Part shown: positions 51,263 through 59,597 of the stretch, one piece after another
Position numbering within the stretch: position 1 is the first letter of the stretch
Layout: each line of letters opens with the position of its first letter
From: JBMOPD01 sp049323615
Lineage (GTDB): Bacteria > Bacillota > Desulfotomaculia > Desulfotomaculales > Desulfocucumaceae
Direction: 5' to 3'
Assembly: GCA_049323615.1 (NCBI GenBank)
Contig: JBMOPD010000035.1
Span: 62,001-126,000, forward strand
DNA length: 64,000 nt
The notes under the pieces: generated by a model
Told to the model about the DNA's origin: nothing
The model's input: the letters and a program-made list of their open reading frames with translations, nothing else
Database searches by the model: none
Program-made: the position numbers and the translations under genes

Positions 51263-52030
51263 TCAAATCTGCCTCCCGGGCGGGGGCAAAGGCCGCCAGG
51301 GCGAAATATCGCGTCCCTGCAGTATCTGGCGGGGCCACTTCCTGCTTATTAAACCGGCGGCCCTGGATCCGGCCAGGTTTTCAATGCGCTCCAGGGCCCG
51401 GCTTAAACCAGGCGGCCTCTGGTTTACCGAGTGGGCGTCGGACCCCAGCAGGTGCACCCAGTGCTGCCGTACCATCAACCGGGCCACCTCCTCCCACTCC
51501 CGGCCAAAATCCCCGGTTATACTGCCGGTGTTTATCTGCAGGAGGACCCCCCGGTTTAACAGGCTGTATAAAAAATCCAGATCGCCCACCAGGGGCCGGC
51601 ATCTCTCCGGGTGGGCCAGGATTGGTGTAATTCCCCGGTTAATCAGGTTGGCCAGCACCGACCCGGTGTAGGCCGGCAGGGTGCTGAAGGGCAGCTCCAC
51701 CAGCAGGTGCCTGCCCAGATCATTAACGGTAAGGATATCGTTTAACGCGGCCAGTTCGGGCAGATTAGGGCAAAGGTGCGCCTCGGCGGCCGGGAACACC
51801 ACCAGGCCGATGCCTTCCTTTTTCAGTCTTTGCCTCAGCTCCCCGGTTCTGGCCAGGACTTTTTTCCTGCCGTTGTTATATCTGCCCTGGTAGTGGTGGG
51901 GCGTGAGAACCACGCCCCTGGTGCCGTCCTCCCGGGCCATGCGGGCCATTTGCAGGGAATCGCTGATAAAGTCAGCGCCGTCGTCAAGGCCGGGCAGCAT
52001 GTGGGAGTGAAAGTCAATCACGGCCGGCAC
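51263..52030 (-). CDS. PHP-domain tyrosine-protein phosphatase (CpsB/YwqE family)
   Basis: 255 residues. Metal-binding IDFHSHMLPGLDDGADF (about 5-21), TPHHYQG, PILAHPERC and LLGSDAHSVNQRPP mark the CpsB/CapC family, usually linked to control of capsule synthesis. No kinase or polysaccharide genes are nearby. GTG start overlapping the metallo-beta-lactamase gene by 13 bases. Confidence 0.8.
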   Translation of the reverse strand: MPAVIDFHSHMLPGLDDGADFISDSLQMARMAREDGTRGVVLTPHHYQGRYNNGRKKVLARTGELRQRLKKEGIGLVVFPAAEAHLCPNLPELAALNDILTVNDLGRHLLVELPFSTLPAYTGSVLANLINRGITPILAHPERCRPLVGDLDFLYSLLNRGVLLQINTGSITGDFGREWEEVARLMVRQHWVHLLGSDAHSVNQRPPGLSRALERIENLAGSRAAGLISRKWPRQILQGRDISPWRPLPPPGRQI

Positions 52031-52935
52031 TGCCTTTCCTCTGCTTCAATCGATCTTCTGACAATCAGCCGCGAGCAGGTCATTATGTTTTCTTCCGTAT
52101 AGATCTTAAGCCGGCCGTGGTAAAACCGTGCGAAGACCTGGCGTGCCAGTGCTTCCTGGTCAGCCCCCCGGCCCACCTCTTTCTCCACCGATGCCCTTGT
52201 GCTTTCCGCCCAGTCCAGGGCCGACCGTAAATAGTCCATGACCTGCCTCCGCCCCCTGATTACCTCTCCGTGAGCACCGGCCAGCACACTAACGGGCAGG
52301 TCCATCATCCTTTTAATGGTCTGCACGTAACTTCGGTAGCCGTCAAAAAAGATGGGAAACACAGTCCGGCTGTCAACCGGAAACCCGGCGCTGTCCGAGG
52401 AAAAAAGCACCTCCTCCTGCGGGCAGTATGCCATCAGGCTGCACGGGCTGTGCCCGGGGGCGCCGGTGAAGTGCAGGCTCAGGCCTGGCCCCAGCTGCCA
52501 TACCTCTTCCCCCTCTATTATCCGGTCTACTTTCAGTGTTTCAGGCGGATCCGCCACCCGTCCCGGACCGGCATCGCCGCCATGGGTTCTGCCGGCCAGT
52601 GCGTCAAGGGTCCTGGTCATGGCTTCATCCTCGTGGAAGAAGCGGGCCACCACTTTCGGCCTGGCCAGCACGTCGGCGGCCCTGGCCGAGGCCACTGTCT
52701 CCGCCCGCGAAAAAACACCGGTCATTCCCGGCAGTCCGCATACGTGGTCGAAGTGGGCGTGCATCACCACCAGGTGGCTGACCTGATCCGCCCATCCGTT
52801 TTCTTTTACCTGCCGCGCCACCGCTGGAACTACGCCGCTGACGCCGCACTCCAGCACCACCGTCCTTCCGCTTCCCACCAGGTAGATGTTGAAGTGCCCG
52901 TTTCCCAACAGCCTGACCGATTGACTGATGATCAT
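52018..52935 (-). CDS. Metallo-beta-lactamase-fold hydrolase
   Basis: 305 residues. The metal site HAHFDHVCG (about 59-67), GAPGHSPCSL and SSDSAGF, and a late AGAHGE, fit a glyoxalase-II-like MBL enzyme. It forms an operon with the PHP phosphatase and amidohydrolase downstream. Substrate not known. Confidence 0.78.
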   Translation of the reverse strand: MIISQSVRLLGNGHFNIYLVGSGRTVVLECGVSGVVPAVARQVKENGWADQVSHLVVMHAHFDHVCGLPGMTGVFSRAETVASARAADVLARPKVVARFFHEDEAMTRTLDALAGRTHGGDAGPGRVADPPETLKVDRIIEGEEVWQLGPGLSLHFTGAPGHSPCSLMAYCPQEEVLFSSDSAGFPVDSRTVFPIFFDGYRSYVQTIKRMMDLPVSVLAGAHGEVIRGRRQVMDYLRSALDWAESTRASVEKEVGRGADQEALARQVFARFYHGRLKIYTEENIMTCSRLIVRRSIEAEERQCRP

Positions 52936-52985
52936 GTTAAATTACTCTCCCGCTGTGGTGATTGTGAAATAAACCCTTATTCTGC

Positions 52986-53528
52986 TTATTGCTGTTTTGG
53001 GATGATGGTGAAGACGCACGGCCCGTGACCGGCGCCCAAATCCTCCCGTTTTATCTCCAGGGCCATTCCCAGTTTACCCGATAAAGTCTCCAGCGCCCCG
53101 GCGCAGTACCCGGCGCAGGCCGCGGTTTTTACACCCGGCCATTCCCGGCCCGCCCTTTCCCCCAGGGCGCACTGGTTCACCTCGTATACCATGCCCTTTA
53201 TGGTGGATTGCTTTAATAGCCACTTCTCTGCAAGACCCGTGCCCAGCAGCCAGATTTCCAGGTAGCGTTGCATAACCGGGGGAAACACCACTCCGGTTTT
53301 GGCGGCCACCTCCTCGATCATCTCACCTGTCCTGTCCAGGTATTTTTTGCCCAGTTCCACTGCGGTGGACGCGGCCCTTTGGCCCGCTTCCCTGAAATCC
53401 TCCCGCCCCGGCTCTGCACCGGACTTTTCTTTTAAGCAGTCAACTATCCGGTCGGCGCGATACTGTTCAAGTCCCCCGATTACACCGTCCGCCAGGTCAT
53501 ATTGGTATTCCGGATAACTCTTAGCCAT
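52986..53528 (-). CDS. L-2-amino-thiazoline-4-carboxylate hydrolase family protein
   Basis: About 180 residues. The compact helical protein contains EVNQCALGERAG (about 125-137) and TAACAGYCAGALETL (about 147-161), a cysteine pattern recalling the ATC-hydrolase family. The start at 53528 is set by AAAGGGGGAGCGGGCCG. It overlaps the ferredoxin gene by eight bases. Its fusion-like linkage to two ferredoxins suggests a redox role rather than plain thiazoline hydrolysis (inference). Confidence 0.6.
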   Translation of the reverse strand: MAKSYPEYQYDLADGVIGGLEQYRADRIVDCLKEKSGAEPGREDFREAGQRAASTAVELGKKYLDRTGEMIEEVAAKTGVVFPPVMQRYLEIWLLGTGLAEKWLLKQSTIKGMVYEVNQCALGERAGREWPGVKTAACAGYCAGALETLSGKLGMALEIKREDLGAGHGPCVFTIIPKQQ

Positions 53529-53796
53529 CGGCCCGCTCCCCCTTTCCGGATGCAACAGGCTTGAATTCTATTGAAATGGCGCCGGCGGGGCAGTCCCTGA
53601 CGCACTGTCCGCAGCCGGAGCATTCAACCCTGTATACAGCCCTCAACCTGTATTCATCGTCTGGAGTCTCCCTGAACTTGTAAACATTGGCCGGCAGTGC
53701 CTTGAACACCGCCTGGGGACAGACGCCCATGCACACGGCGCACCGCAGGGGTTCGCGGCAAAGGTTATGGTCGATGGTTATTTCAGGTACCAGCAT
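53521..53796 (-). CDS. Ferredoxin, two cluster sites
   Basis: About 91 residues. The C-terminal motif CSGCGQCVRDC is a normal [4Fe-4S] site with its partner cysteine CP. The N-terminal set CREPLRCAVCMGVCP is atypical, with four residues between its first two cysteines. The ATG at 53796 follows AGGAGGTGGAAAGA. It lies between the ATC-hydrolase-like and larger iron-sulfur genes. Confidence 0.8.
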   Translation of the reverse strand: MLVPEITIDHNLCREPLRCAVCMGVCPQAVFKALPANVYKFRETPDDEYRLRAVYRVECSGCGQCVRDCPAGAISIEFKPVASGKGERADG

Positions 53797-53808
53797 TCTT
53801 TCCACCTC

Positions 53809-54639
53809 CTACCAAACTTCCCTGAGCACCGGGAGGCTGTTGCGGTCAAGCATGGTGACGGCCCCGTTTTTGCACCCGGTCTCACAGAGGCCGCAGCCGA
53901 AGCACTTCATCATGTTGACACTGGCCTTACCCTGGGATATCTCCACCTTCACGGCCCCAAACTGGCAGCGCTCCATGCAGGCGCCGCACCCGGTACATTT
54001 TTCCAGATCAACCTGGGCCACCCACTCTCCCTTGATAAGAACCCTGATGTCATGGTCCAGCCGGTTCCTTATGCCCAGGCAGACGGGGTATTCGCAGTTG
54101 CAGACACCGCCTATATAGGGCGTCCCGAAGGTCCAGAAGGTATGCACCATGCCCAGCCTGTTGACTTCCTTCAGCCACTGCCTGGCTTCCCCGGGAGAAA
54201 GGAACTCCACCCCGCCCCGGTAAGTTTCGGGCCATCTTTCCCACTTGAACATGCCGACCCCTATGCCCATGCAGAAGAAATTTTTTTCATTTGGCAGGCC
54301 CCGGACGTGCCGCCGGCAGGCGCAGGTCATTTTGGCTATGGGATAGGCAATGTCCATGATAGCGGTTACCTCGTCCAGGGTGATCACCTGGCCGAAATGG
54401 ACGGCGTGGCTCAACTGCTCCGCCCTCTCCTTGAGCATGGGAAAGCTGGCCGGATCTATTACCCTGGCCTCTATGGCCTCGGCCATAATATCCTCGGCCA
54501 TTGTCTGCGGGTTGGCCTCGGCGCCCTTCCTCTTCACTTCTTTGGCCCTCAGTTTGTACATTTTCTGGGCGTAATTCCGGGTGTTCAGGTACCACTTTCC
54601 ACCGTCCCCGTGTTTTACACACCACTGGCACATCGGCAT
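53809..54639 (-). CDS. Iron-sulfur protein with C-terminal ferredoxin domain and cysteine-rich N-terminal part
   Basis: 276 residues. CQWC lies at residues 4-7; CACRRHVRG (near 105), FFCMGIGVGMF and GVCNCEYPVC (near 180) give further cysteines; two [4Fe-4S] sites follow at CTGCGACMERC and CFGCGLCETGC, each with a distal Cys. The middle region resembles no enzyme I can name, though such layouts occur in anaerobes next to reductases. First gene of the three-gene unit. Confidence 0.7.
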   Translation of the reverse strand: MPMCQWCVKHGDGGKWYLNTRNYAQKMYKLRAKEVKRKGAEANPQTMAEDIMAEAIEARVIDPASFPMLKERAEQLSHAVHFGQVITLDEVTAIMDIAYPIAKMTCACRRHVRGLPNEKNFFCMGIGVGMFKWERWPETYRGGVEFLSPGEARQWLKEVNRLGMVHTFWTFGTPYIGGVCNCEYPVCLGIRNRLDHDIRVLIKGEWVAQVDLEKCTGCGACMERCQFGAVKVEISQGKASVNMMKCFGCGLCETGCKNGAVTMLDRNSLPVLREVW

Positions 54640-54680
54640 ACCTCCCCGTTTGATTATTCAACGATTTAAACTATTCAAAA

Positions 54681-54686
54681 ATTATA
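54681..54686 (-). promoter_or_regulatory. -10 element for the iron-sulfur/ATC-hydrolase operon
   Basis: TATAAT on the minus strand preceded by TGG, an extended -10 form, about 40 bases before the ATG at 54639. No clear -35. Confidence 0.45.
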
Positions 54687-54770
54687 CCACAACCTTTACC
54701 TCCTGTGGCCAATAACTTCGTTATTTTACCACCTTTCAAATGACCGTAAATTAACAGATTCTAAACAACT

Positions 54771-54800
54771 CTTTTTCATTTTGCAACGAAAAAGTTTTTT
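54771..54800 (+). terminator. Terminator-like hairpin upstream of sigK
   Basis: CTTTTTC pairs with GAAAAAG across a 10-base loop and is followed by TTTTTT. It lies 88 bases before the sigK start, with no rightward gene ahead of it. Confidence 0.35.
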
Positions 54801-54887
54801 CGGACTGGCACTTTTTATATTCCCCGGCATAAGATATATGGCATCCCATTTTTAAATATAAGCTTTTCATTTTCAGGGGGGGATAGG

Positions 54888-55592
54888 ATGCTGCCCGCAT
54901 TCCTCACTCTGGCTGTGCTGTCTGTATTAAACGGGTTGGTGCTGCTGGTATCCTACGTGGCCAACAACAGTTTTCCCAAGCCTCTCAGCGAGGAAGAGGA
55001 AAACATGTACCTGGAACGGGCCCTGGCAGGAGATGAGCCGGCCAAAAAAACCCTGGTGGAACGCAACTTAAGACTGGTGGCCCACATCATTAAAAAATTC
55101 GACGGCGAGGGGGAGGATTTCGACGACCTGGTTTCCATAGGCACCATCGGGCTGATCAAGGCGATAAACACATACAACCCCGACAAGGCCACCCGCCTTG
55201 CCACTTACGCCTCAAGGTGCATAGAGAACGAAATACTGATGTATTACCGGTCCCGCAAAAAATTAAGGTCTGAATGCTCCATATACGAGCCAATCGGCAT
55301 GGACAAGGAAGGAAATGAGTTAAGTTTTATCGATGTGTTGGGCACCGGGCCGGAAACTGTGATTGACGCCGTTTCCGGCAGATTTGAAAGTGAACGCCTC
55401 TGGAGCAAGCTGTCAAACCTGAACACCCAGGAAAGGAAGGTCCTGATCATGCGTTACGGGCTGGCGGGAGGCCTCCGCTTCACCCAGCGGGAAATAGCCA
55501 AAAAACTGGGTATCTCCAGGTCTTACGTCTCGCGCATCGAAAAGAAGGCCATCAACCGGCTGACCGACCATTTCGCCGTGGAAGGAATTTAA
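54888..55592 (+). CDS. sigK: RNA polymerase sporulation sigma factor SigK (pro-sigma-K)
   Basis: 234 residues. A hydrophobic N-terminal pro-sequence (LPAFLTLAVLSVLNGLVLLV, about 2-21) precedes the sigma-70 regions. Region 2 shows NLRLVAHIIKKF, DLVSIGTIGLIKAI and YASRCIENEILMYYR; region 4 the HTH TQREIAKKLGISRSYVSRIEKKA. Pro-sigma-K is membrane-held and cleaved in the mother cell late in sporulation. The gene is intact with no skin-like insertion. ATG after AGGGGGGATAGG. Confidence 0.93.
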   Translation: MLPAFLTLAVLSVLNGLVLLVSYVANNSFPKPLSEEEENMYLERALAGDEPAKKTLVERNLRLVAHIIKKFDGEGEDFDDLVSIGTIGLIKAINTYNPDKATRLATYASRCIENEILMYYRSRKKLRSECSIYEPIGMDKEGNELSFIDVLGTGPETVIDAVSGRFESERLWSKLSNLNTQERKVLIMRYGLAGGLRFTQREIAKKLGISRSYVSRIEKKAINRLTDHFAVEGI

Positions 55593-55631
55593 TACCCGGC
55601 AATGCCCCGGTAACACAGCTTTAATTTTTGA

Positions 55632-55660
55632 TTGACAAAGGTATTCCCGGCTGCTATACT
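55632..55660 (+). promoter_or_regulatory. Promoter of the SAM-riboswitch operon
   Basis: Consensus TTGACA (55632-55637), 17-base spacer, TATACT (55655-55660). Transcription would start about 20 bases before the aptamer. Confidence 0.85.
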
Positions 55661-55687
55661 AAGCTTCAATAAAAAAATACGAATGTG

Positions 55688-55802
55688 CTCTTATCCGGAG
55701 TGGCGGAGGGACTGGCCCTGTGAAGCCCGGCAACCAGCCGTTCAGCGTGAACGGCATGGTGCTAATTCCTGCAGAAGCTTTGCAGCTTCTGAAAGATAAG
55801 AG
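55688..55802 (+). ncRNA. SAM-I (S-box) riboswitch aptamer
   Basis: P1 pairs CTCTTAT (55688-55694) with ATAAGAG (55796-55802). The conserved core is seen as GGCGGAGGGACTGGCCC, TGAAGCCCGGCAACC and GGTGCTAATTCCTGC, with the P3 (CCGTTCAGCGTGAACGG) and P4 (GAAGCTTTGCAGCTTC) hairpins in place. It controls the homocysteine-synthesis operon in response to S-adenosylmethionine. Confidence 0.95.
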
Positions 55803-55819
55803 GTAGGCAAAGATTTTGC

Positions 55820-55850
55820 AGGCCTCTTCTGTACCGGAAGAGGCCTTCTT
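55820..55850 (+). terminator. Riboswitch expression-platform terminator
   Basis: AGGCCTCTTC/GAAGAGGCCT stem with a 7-base loop followed by TCTT. Its 5' arm CCTCTT can alternatively pair with AAGAGG at the end of P1 (55798-55803), giving the antiterminator when SAM is absent. Confidence 0.8.
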
Positions 55851-55898
55851 AATCTGGCAACTGGATTTGGAGCACAAAGCGGAGGGATAGTTTATACC

Positions 55899-57089
55899 AT
55901 GGAAAAAAACTACTCGGAGATCAATGCAAGGATCAAATCGGGCAAGGCTGTAGTACTGACGGCGGACGAATTTATTTCCCTGGCTGAGGAAAAGGGCCTC
56001 ACCGTGGCGGCCCGGGAGGTTGATGTGGTAACCACCGGCACCTTCGCCCCCATGTGTTCATCCGGCGCTTTTCTCAATTTCGGCCACTCGGCCCCCCGCA
56101 TGAGGATGCAGAAGGTATGGCTGAACGGTGTGCCGGCCTATGCCGGTATAGCGGCGGTGGACGCCTACATCGGGGCCACCGAGGTGCCCGAGGACGACCC
56201 CCTGAACAGTAACTTCCCGGGAGAATTCCGGTACGGGGGCGGACATGTCATTGAAGATCTGGTGGCCCGCAGGCCGGTGCGGCTGAAGGCGGTAAGTTAC
56301 GGTACTGACTGCTACCCCAGAAGGGAACTGGACACCACCATCACCCTTGACGATATTAATGAAGCCTTTCTGTTCAACCCGCGCAACGCGTACCAGAATT
56401 ACAACTGCGCGGTGAACCTGGGCAGCCGTACCATATATACCTACATGGGAATGCTTAAACCGAATCTCGGCAACGCCCATTACTCCACCTCCGGCCAGTT
56501 GAGCCCGCTGCTGAAGGATCCCCACTTTAAGACCATCGGCATCGGCACCAGGATATTCCTGGGCGGCGGCACCGGCTATGTGGCCTGGCACGGAACCCAG
56601 CACTTCCCCTCCATTCAGAAATCTCCGGATGGGAAGGACCTGGGGCCGGCCGGAGGAACCCTGGCCGTGATCGGGGACCTCAAGCAAATGTCCCCCCAGT
56701 GGCTGAAGGGAGTGAGTTTCGCCGGATACGGCGCCTCCTTCGCAGTGGGCATAGGCATACCCATACCCATACTGAACGAGGAAATTGCCCTTTACGCGGC
56801 GGCCGCCGACCGGGACCTTTATGCCCCGGTGGTAGACTACAGTGAGGCCTATCCCAGCCGCACGCCGGGCAACCTGGGCCTGGTCAGCTACGCCGAACTG
56901 AAATCCGGGAAAATAACGGTGAACGGCAAAGAGGTTCCCACCGCGCCGCTGTCCAGCTACCCGAGGGCCAGGGAGATTGCCGGCATCCTCAAGCAGTGGA
57001 TTACCGAAGGCCGGTTCCTGCTCACCGAGCCCGTGCAGGCCCTGCCTTCCCCCGCCGACGGGATCTCCGGCAAGGGGCTAAAAGGGTAG
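55899..57089 (+). CDS. Homocysteine biosynthesis protein / L-aspartate-semialdehyde sulfurtransferase (DUF39)
   Basis: 396 residues of the DUF39/HcyBio family. Candidate catalytic cysteines are Cys53 in APMCSSGAFLNFGHS and Cys138 in SYGTDCYPRR, with a third in QNYNCAVNLG. Members insert sulfide into aspartate semialdehyde to make homocysteine in methanogens and sulfate reducers. The SAM-I riboswitch directly upstream, and the NIL-ferredoxin and UPF0280 genes downstream, support this role. Confidence 0.9.
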   Translation: MEKNYSEINARIKSGKAVVLTADEFISLAEEKGLTVAAREVDVVTTGTFAPMCSSGAFLNFGHSAPRMRMQKVWLNGVPAYAGIAAVDAYIGATEVPEDDPLNSNFPGEFRYGGGHVIEDLVARRPVRLKAVSYGTDCYPRRELDTTITLDDINEAFLFNPRNAYQNYNCAVNLGSRTIYTYMGMLKPNLGNAHYSTSGQLSPLLKDPHFKTIGIGTRIFLGGGTGYVAWHGTQHFPSIQKSPDGKDLGPAGGTLAVIGDLKQMSPQWLKGVSFAGYGASFAVGIGIPIPILNEEIALYAAAADRDLYAPVVDYSEAYPSRTPGNLGLVSYAELKSGKITVNGKEVPTAPLSSYPRAREIAGILKQWITEGRFLLTEPVQALPSPADGISGKGLKG

Positions 57090-57103
57090 TTTGTTAAACC
57101 AGG

Positions 57104-57164
57104 GAACACAGAGCACACAGAGAATTAAAAGGCGGAAGACGTAGAGAACACAGAGAAATTAAAC
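57104..57164. repeat. GAACACAGAG / ACACAGAGAATTAAA direct repeats
   Basis: GAACACAGAG occurs at 57104-57113 and 57146-57155. ACACAGAGAATTAAA (57115-57129) recurs as ACACAGAGAAATTAAA from 57148. They fill the gap between the DUF39 and NIL-ferredoxin genes. Confidence 0.7.
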
Positions 57165-57208
57165 AATCAACAGCCGTGGCTGATAATTTTTTCAAGGAGT
57201 TGAGCGGT

Positions 57209-57610
57209 GTGTCGCCCAAAAAAATAGTACTGAGGTTCGGCCCCGATATATCGGATAAACCAATTATTTACCGGCTTGTCAAGGACTACGACCTGATCGT
57301 CAATATCCTCAAGGCCAATGTAAACCCGCAGAAAGAGGGCACCATGGTTCTTGAAATCACGGGTGACCAGGTGGACGGGGGAATGATCTACCTGCGCGAG
57401 CAGGGAGTGAATGTCCAGGCCCTCACCCAGGATATTGTCAGGGACGAGGAAAAGTGCACCATGTGCGGAAGCTGTACGGCCATCTGCCCCACCGGCGCCC
57501 TTTACATGGAAAGACCCTCGATGGAGGTTAGGTTCGACAGCGACAACTGCGTGGTCTGCCAGCTATGCCTGAAAATCTGCCCGGTAAGGGCCATGGAGGT
57601 AAAGCTTTAG
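57209..57610 (+). CDS. NIL-domain ferredoxin, partner of the DUF39 sulfurtransferase
   Basis: About 133 residues. An N-terminal NIL-like domain (KKIVLRFGPDISDKPIIYRLVKDY) is joined to two [4Fe-4S] motifs, CTMCGSCTAIC and CVVCQLCLKIC. Such NIL-ferredoxins sit beside DUF39 genes and are needed for its sulfur transfer. The GTG at 57209 (MSPKKIV) has AAGGAG nine bases upstream; the longer frame from 57176 uses that site as coding. Confidence 0.87.
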   Translation: MSPKKIVLRFGPDISDKPIIYRLVKDYDLIVNILKANVNPQKEGTMVLEITGDQVDGGMIYLREQGVNVQALTQDIVRDEEKCTMCGSCTAICPTGALYMERPSMEVRFDSDNCVVCQLCLKICPVRAMEVKL

Positions 57611-57612
57611 AA

Positions 57613-58353
57613 TTGTACTACCTGGAAAGGGATTACCGCCTCAGGCACCGCCAGCAAGACCTGGCCCACTTCCGGGTGGCCGTCGGGGAAACCGACCTGG
57701 ACGTGGCGGTGAGAAAAGAGCGTTACAATCAGGAAATTGTCGCCCTGGTGGAAAGCCTTGTCCGGGAATACCGGGGCCAGCTTGAGGACTACATCGCCCG
57801 CGATCCCGACTTTCTCAAGTCCCTTGTCCCCCTGGATCCGAAGGCTGGCGCCCCGGCCATCGCCGTAACCATGGCCGGGGCCGCCCGGACGGCAGGCGTG
57901 GGGCCCATGGCCGCCGTGGCCGGGGCCATATCCGAGGCCGTGGGCAGAGTACTCTTAAAGCACTCCCGGGACGTTATCGTGGAAAACGGTGGTGACATTT
58001 TTCTGCGCACAAGGGGGATAAGAAAAATAGGCATTTTCGCAGGCGGGTCGGTACTGAGCAACCGCCTGGGTCTTGAGATTCGCCCCGAAGACACTCCCGC
58101 CGGTATCTGCACCTCCTCGGGCACGGTGGGCCACTCGCTCAGCTTCGGCTGCGCCGACGCGGTGGTAGTGGTGTCGCCCTCGGCGCCCCTGGCCGACGCC
58201 GTGGCCACCGCCTCGGGCAACCTCGTCCGGACCCCGGCGGACCTGGAAAAGGCGGTGGACTTTGCCGCCTCCGTACCCGGGGTGACCGGCGCCGTAATCA
58301 TCCTGGGCGACAGGCTGGCGGTAAAGGGAAAGATTAAACTTATACCGGTATGA
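57613..58353 (+). CDS. UPF0280 (COG2122) family protein, ApbE-like, homocysteine-pathway partner
   Basis: About 246 residues. It has AVTMAGAARTAGVGPMAAVAGAISEAVG (about 85-112), NGGDIFLRT and SSGTVGHSLSFGCADAVVVV, a pattern recalling ApbE flavin transferases. COG2122 genes are co-located with DUF39 and are implicated in supplying sulfide for homocysteine synthesis. A TTG start two bases after the ferredoxin stop, with GGAGGT 12 bases upstream, is the best fit. Function less certain than its partners. Confidence 0.8.
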   Translation: MYYLERDYRLRHRQQDLAHFRVAVGETDLDVAVRKERYNQEIVALVESLVREYRGQLEDYIARDPDFLKSLVPLDPKAGAPAIAVTMAGAARTAGVGPMAAVAGAISEAVGRVLLKHSRDVIVENGGDIFLRTRGIRKIGIFAGGSVLSNRLGLEIRPEDTPAGICTSSGTVGHSLSFGCADAVVVVSPSAPLADAVATASGNLVRTPADLEKAVDFAASVPGVTGAVIILGDRLAVKGKIKLIPV

Positions 58354-58382
58354 TCAGTGGTCAGCAGAGAAGGTCATTATGT

Positions 58383-59597
58383 TTACTCAAACCTTAAAGC
58401 ATCTATGGGATCCAGTCCGGCGGCCTTCCGGGCCGGGTAATAGCCGAAGAATATGCCCACCGCCGCCGAAAATCCCACCGCCAGCAGCACCGAGGAAAGC
58501 GATACCGCGGTGGGCCAGCCGGCCAGCACCGAAATAATCCGCGAGCCCAGGAACCCCAGCACTATCCCGATAACCCCGCCCAGCAGGCAGAGGGTCACGG
58601 CCTCCACCAGGAACTGGGTCATTATAGCCCTCTCGGTGGCCCCCACAGCCATGCGTATACCTATTTCCCTGGTCCTCTCGGTAACCGACACCAGCATGAT
58701 GTTCATAATTCCGATCCCGCCCACCAGCAGCGACACCCCGGCCACGCTGGCCAGCAGCAGGGTCAGGATCCTGGTGGTGTCCTCGGCGGTGGCCAGCACC
58801 GCGGCCAGGTTGCGGATGTTGAAATCGTTATTTCCGTCAGGGGGAATGCGGTGCCTCTGCCTGAGCAGGTTTGTAATCATGTCCTGTAAAAAGGCCATGC
58901 TCTCCTGGCTCTCGGCCTGGACGTTGATGAGCCTGACGCTGTTCACCCCCAGCAGCCTCACCTGGGCGGTGCTGATGGGTATATATACCACGTTGTCCTG
59001 CTCCTGCCCCCCCATGGAGGCCCCCTTGGCCGGCAGAACCCCCACCACCGTGAAAGTCAGCTTGTTGACGCCGATGGTCCTGCCCAGGGGACTGACTCCG
59101 GGAGGAAAAAGATTGTCCGCCACGGTGCTTCCGATAACCGCCACCAGGGCGTTCTCCTCAAGGTCCCGGGCGCTGAAAAAGGACCCCTCCTCGGGTGTCC
59201 AGTCTTTAATGTACTGCATGTCGGGGGTGGTTCCCGACACCTGGGCGGTCCAGGTCTGGCTTTCATACCTCAGGGTGGCGTTTCCCGACAGTTCCGGCGC
59301 CACCCTTTTCACGAAGGGGAGGCCGGCGATGGCCTCGGCGTCCTCCCTGGTCAGGGTGTTCACATTGCCCCCGGATCCCCTGACGGCGCCGCGGCTGAAC
59401 TCGGGAAAAACCATGAGCAGGTTGGACCCCATGCTCTCAATCCGGGAGGTTATGCTGGCCCGCGCGCCCTGCCCCACGGCAATCATCACTATTACCGCCG
59501 CCACCCCGATCACTATGCCCAGGACAGTAAGCAGGGACCGCATCTTGTTTGAGCGCAGCCCGTTAAGGGCGATGCCGAAATTCCCCGCCAGCCTCAT
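58383..59597 (-). CDS. macB: MacB-type ABC transporter permease (FtsX-like)
   Basis: 404 residues. N-terminal membrane helix LLTVLGIVIGVAAVIVMIAVG (about 22-42), a large extracytoplasmic MacB_PCD domain (about 50-270), and three C-terminal helices with MNIMLVSVTERTREIGIRMAVGA. It is the third gene of a macA-ATPase-permease operon and overlaps the ATPase by four bases. Such systems export peptides, antibiotics or lipids or act in envelope stress. Confidence 0.87.
   Translation of the reverse strand: MRLAGNFGIALNGLRSNKMRSLLTVLGIVIGVAAVIVMIAVGQGARASITSRIESMGSNLLMVFPEFSRGAVRGSGGNVNTLTREDAEAIAGLPFVKRVAPELSGNATLRYESQTWTAQVSGTTPDMQYIKDWTPEEGSFFSARDLEENALVAVIGSTVADNLFPPGVSPLGRTIGVNKLTFTVVGVLPAKGASMGGQEQDNVVYIPISTAQVRLLGVNSVRLINVQAESQESMAFLQDMITNLLRQRHRIPPDGNNDFNIRNLAAVLATAEDTTRILTLLLASVAGVSLLVGGIGIMNIMLVSVTERTREIGIRMAVGATERAIMTQFLVEAVTLCLLGGVIGIVLGFLGSRIISVLAGWPTAVSLSSVLLAVGFSAAVGIFFGYYPARKAAGLDPIDALRFE

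Noticed and set aside
54888..55592. sigK interruption by a skin-like element
   Set aside because: The reading frame is continuous through regions 2 to 4 and has a normal length.
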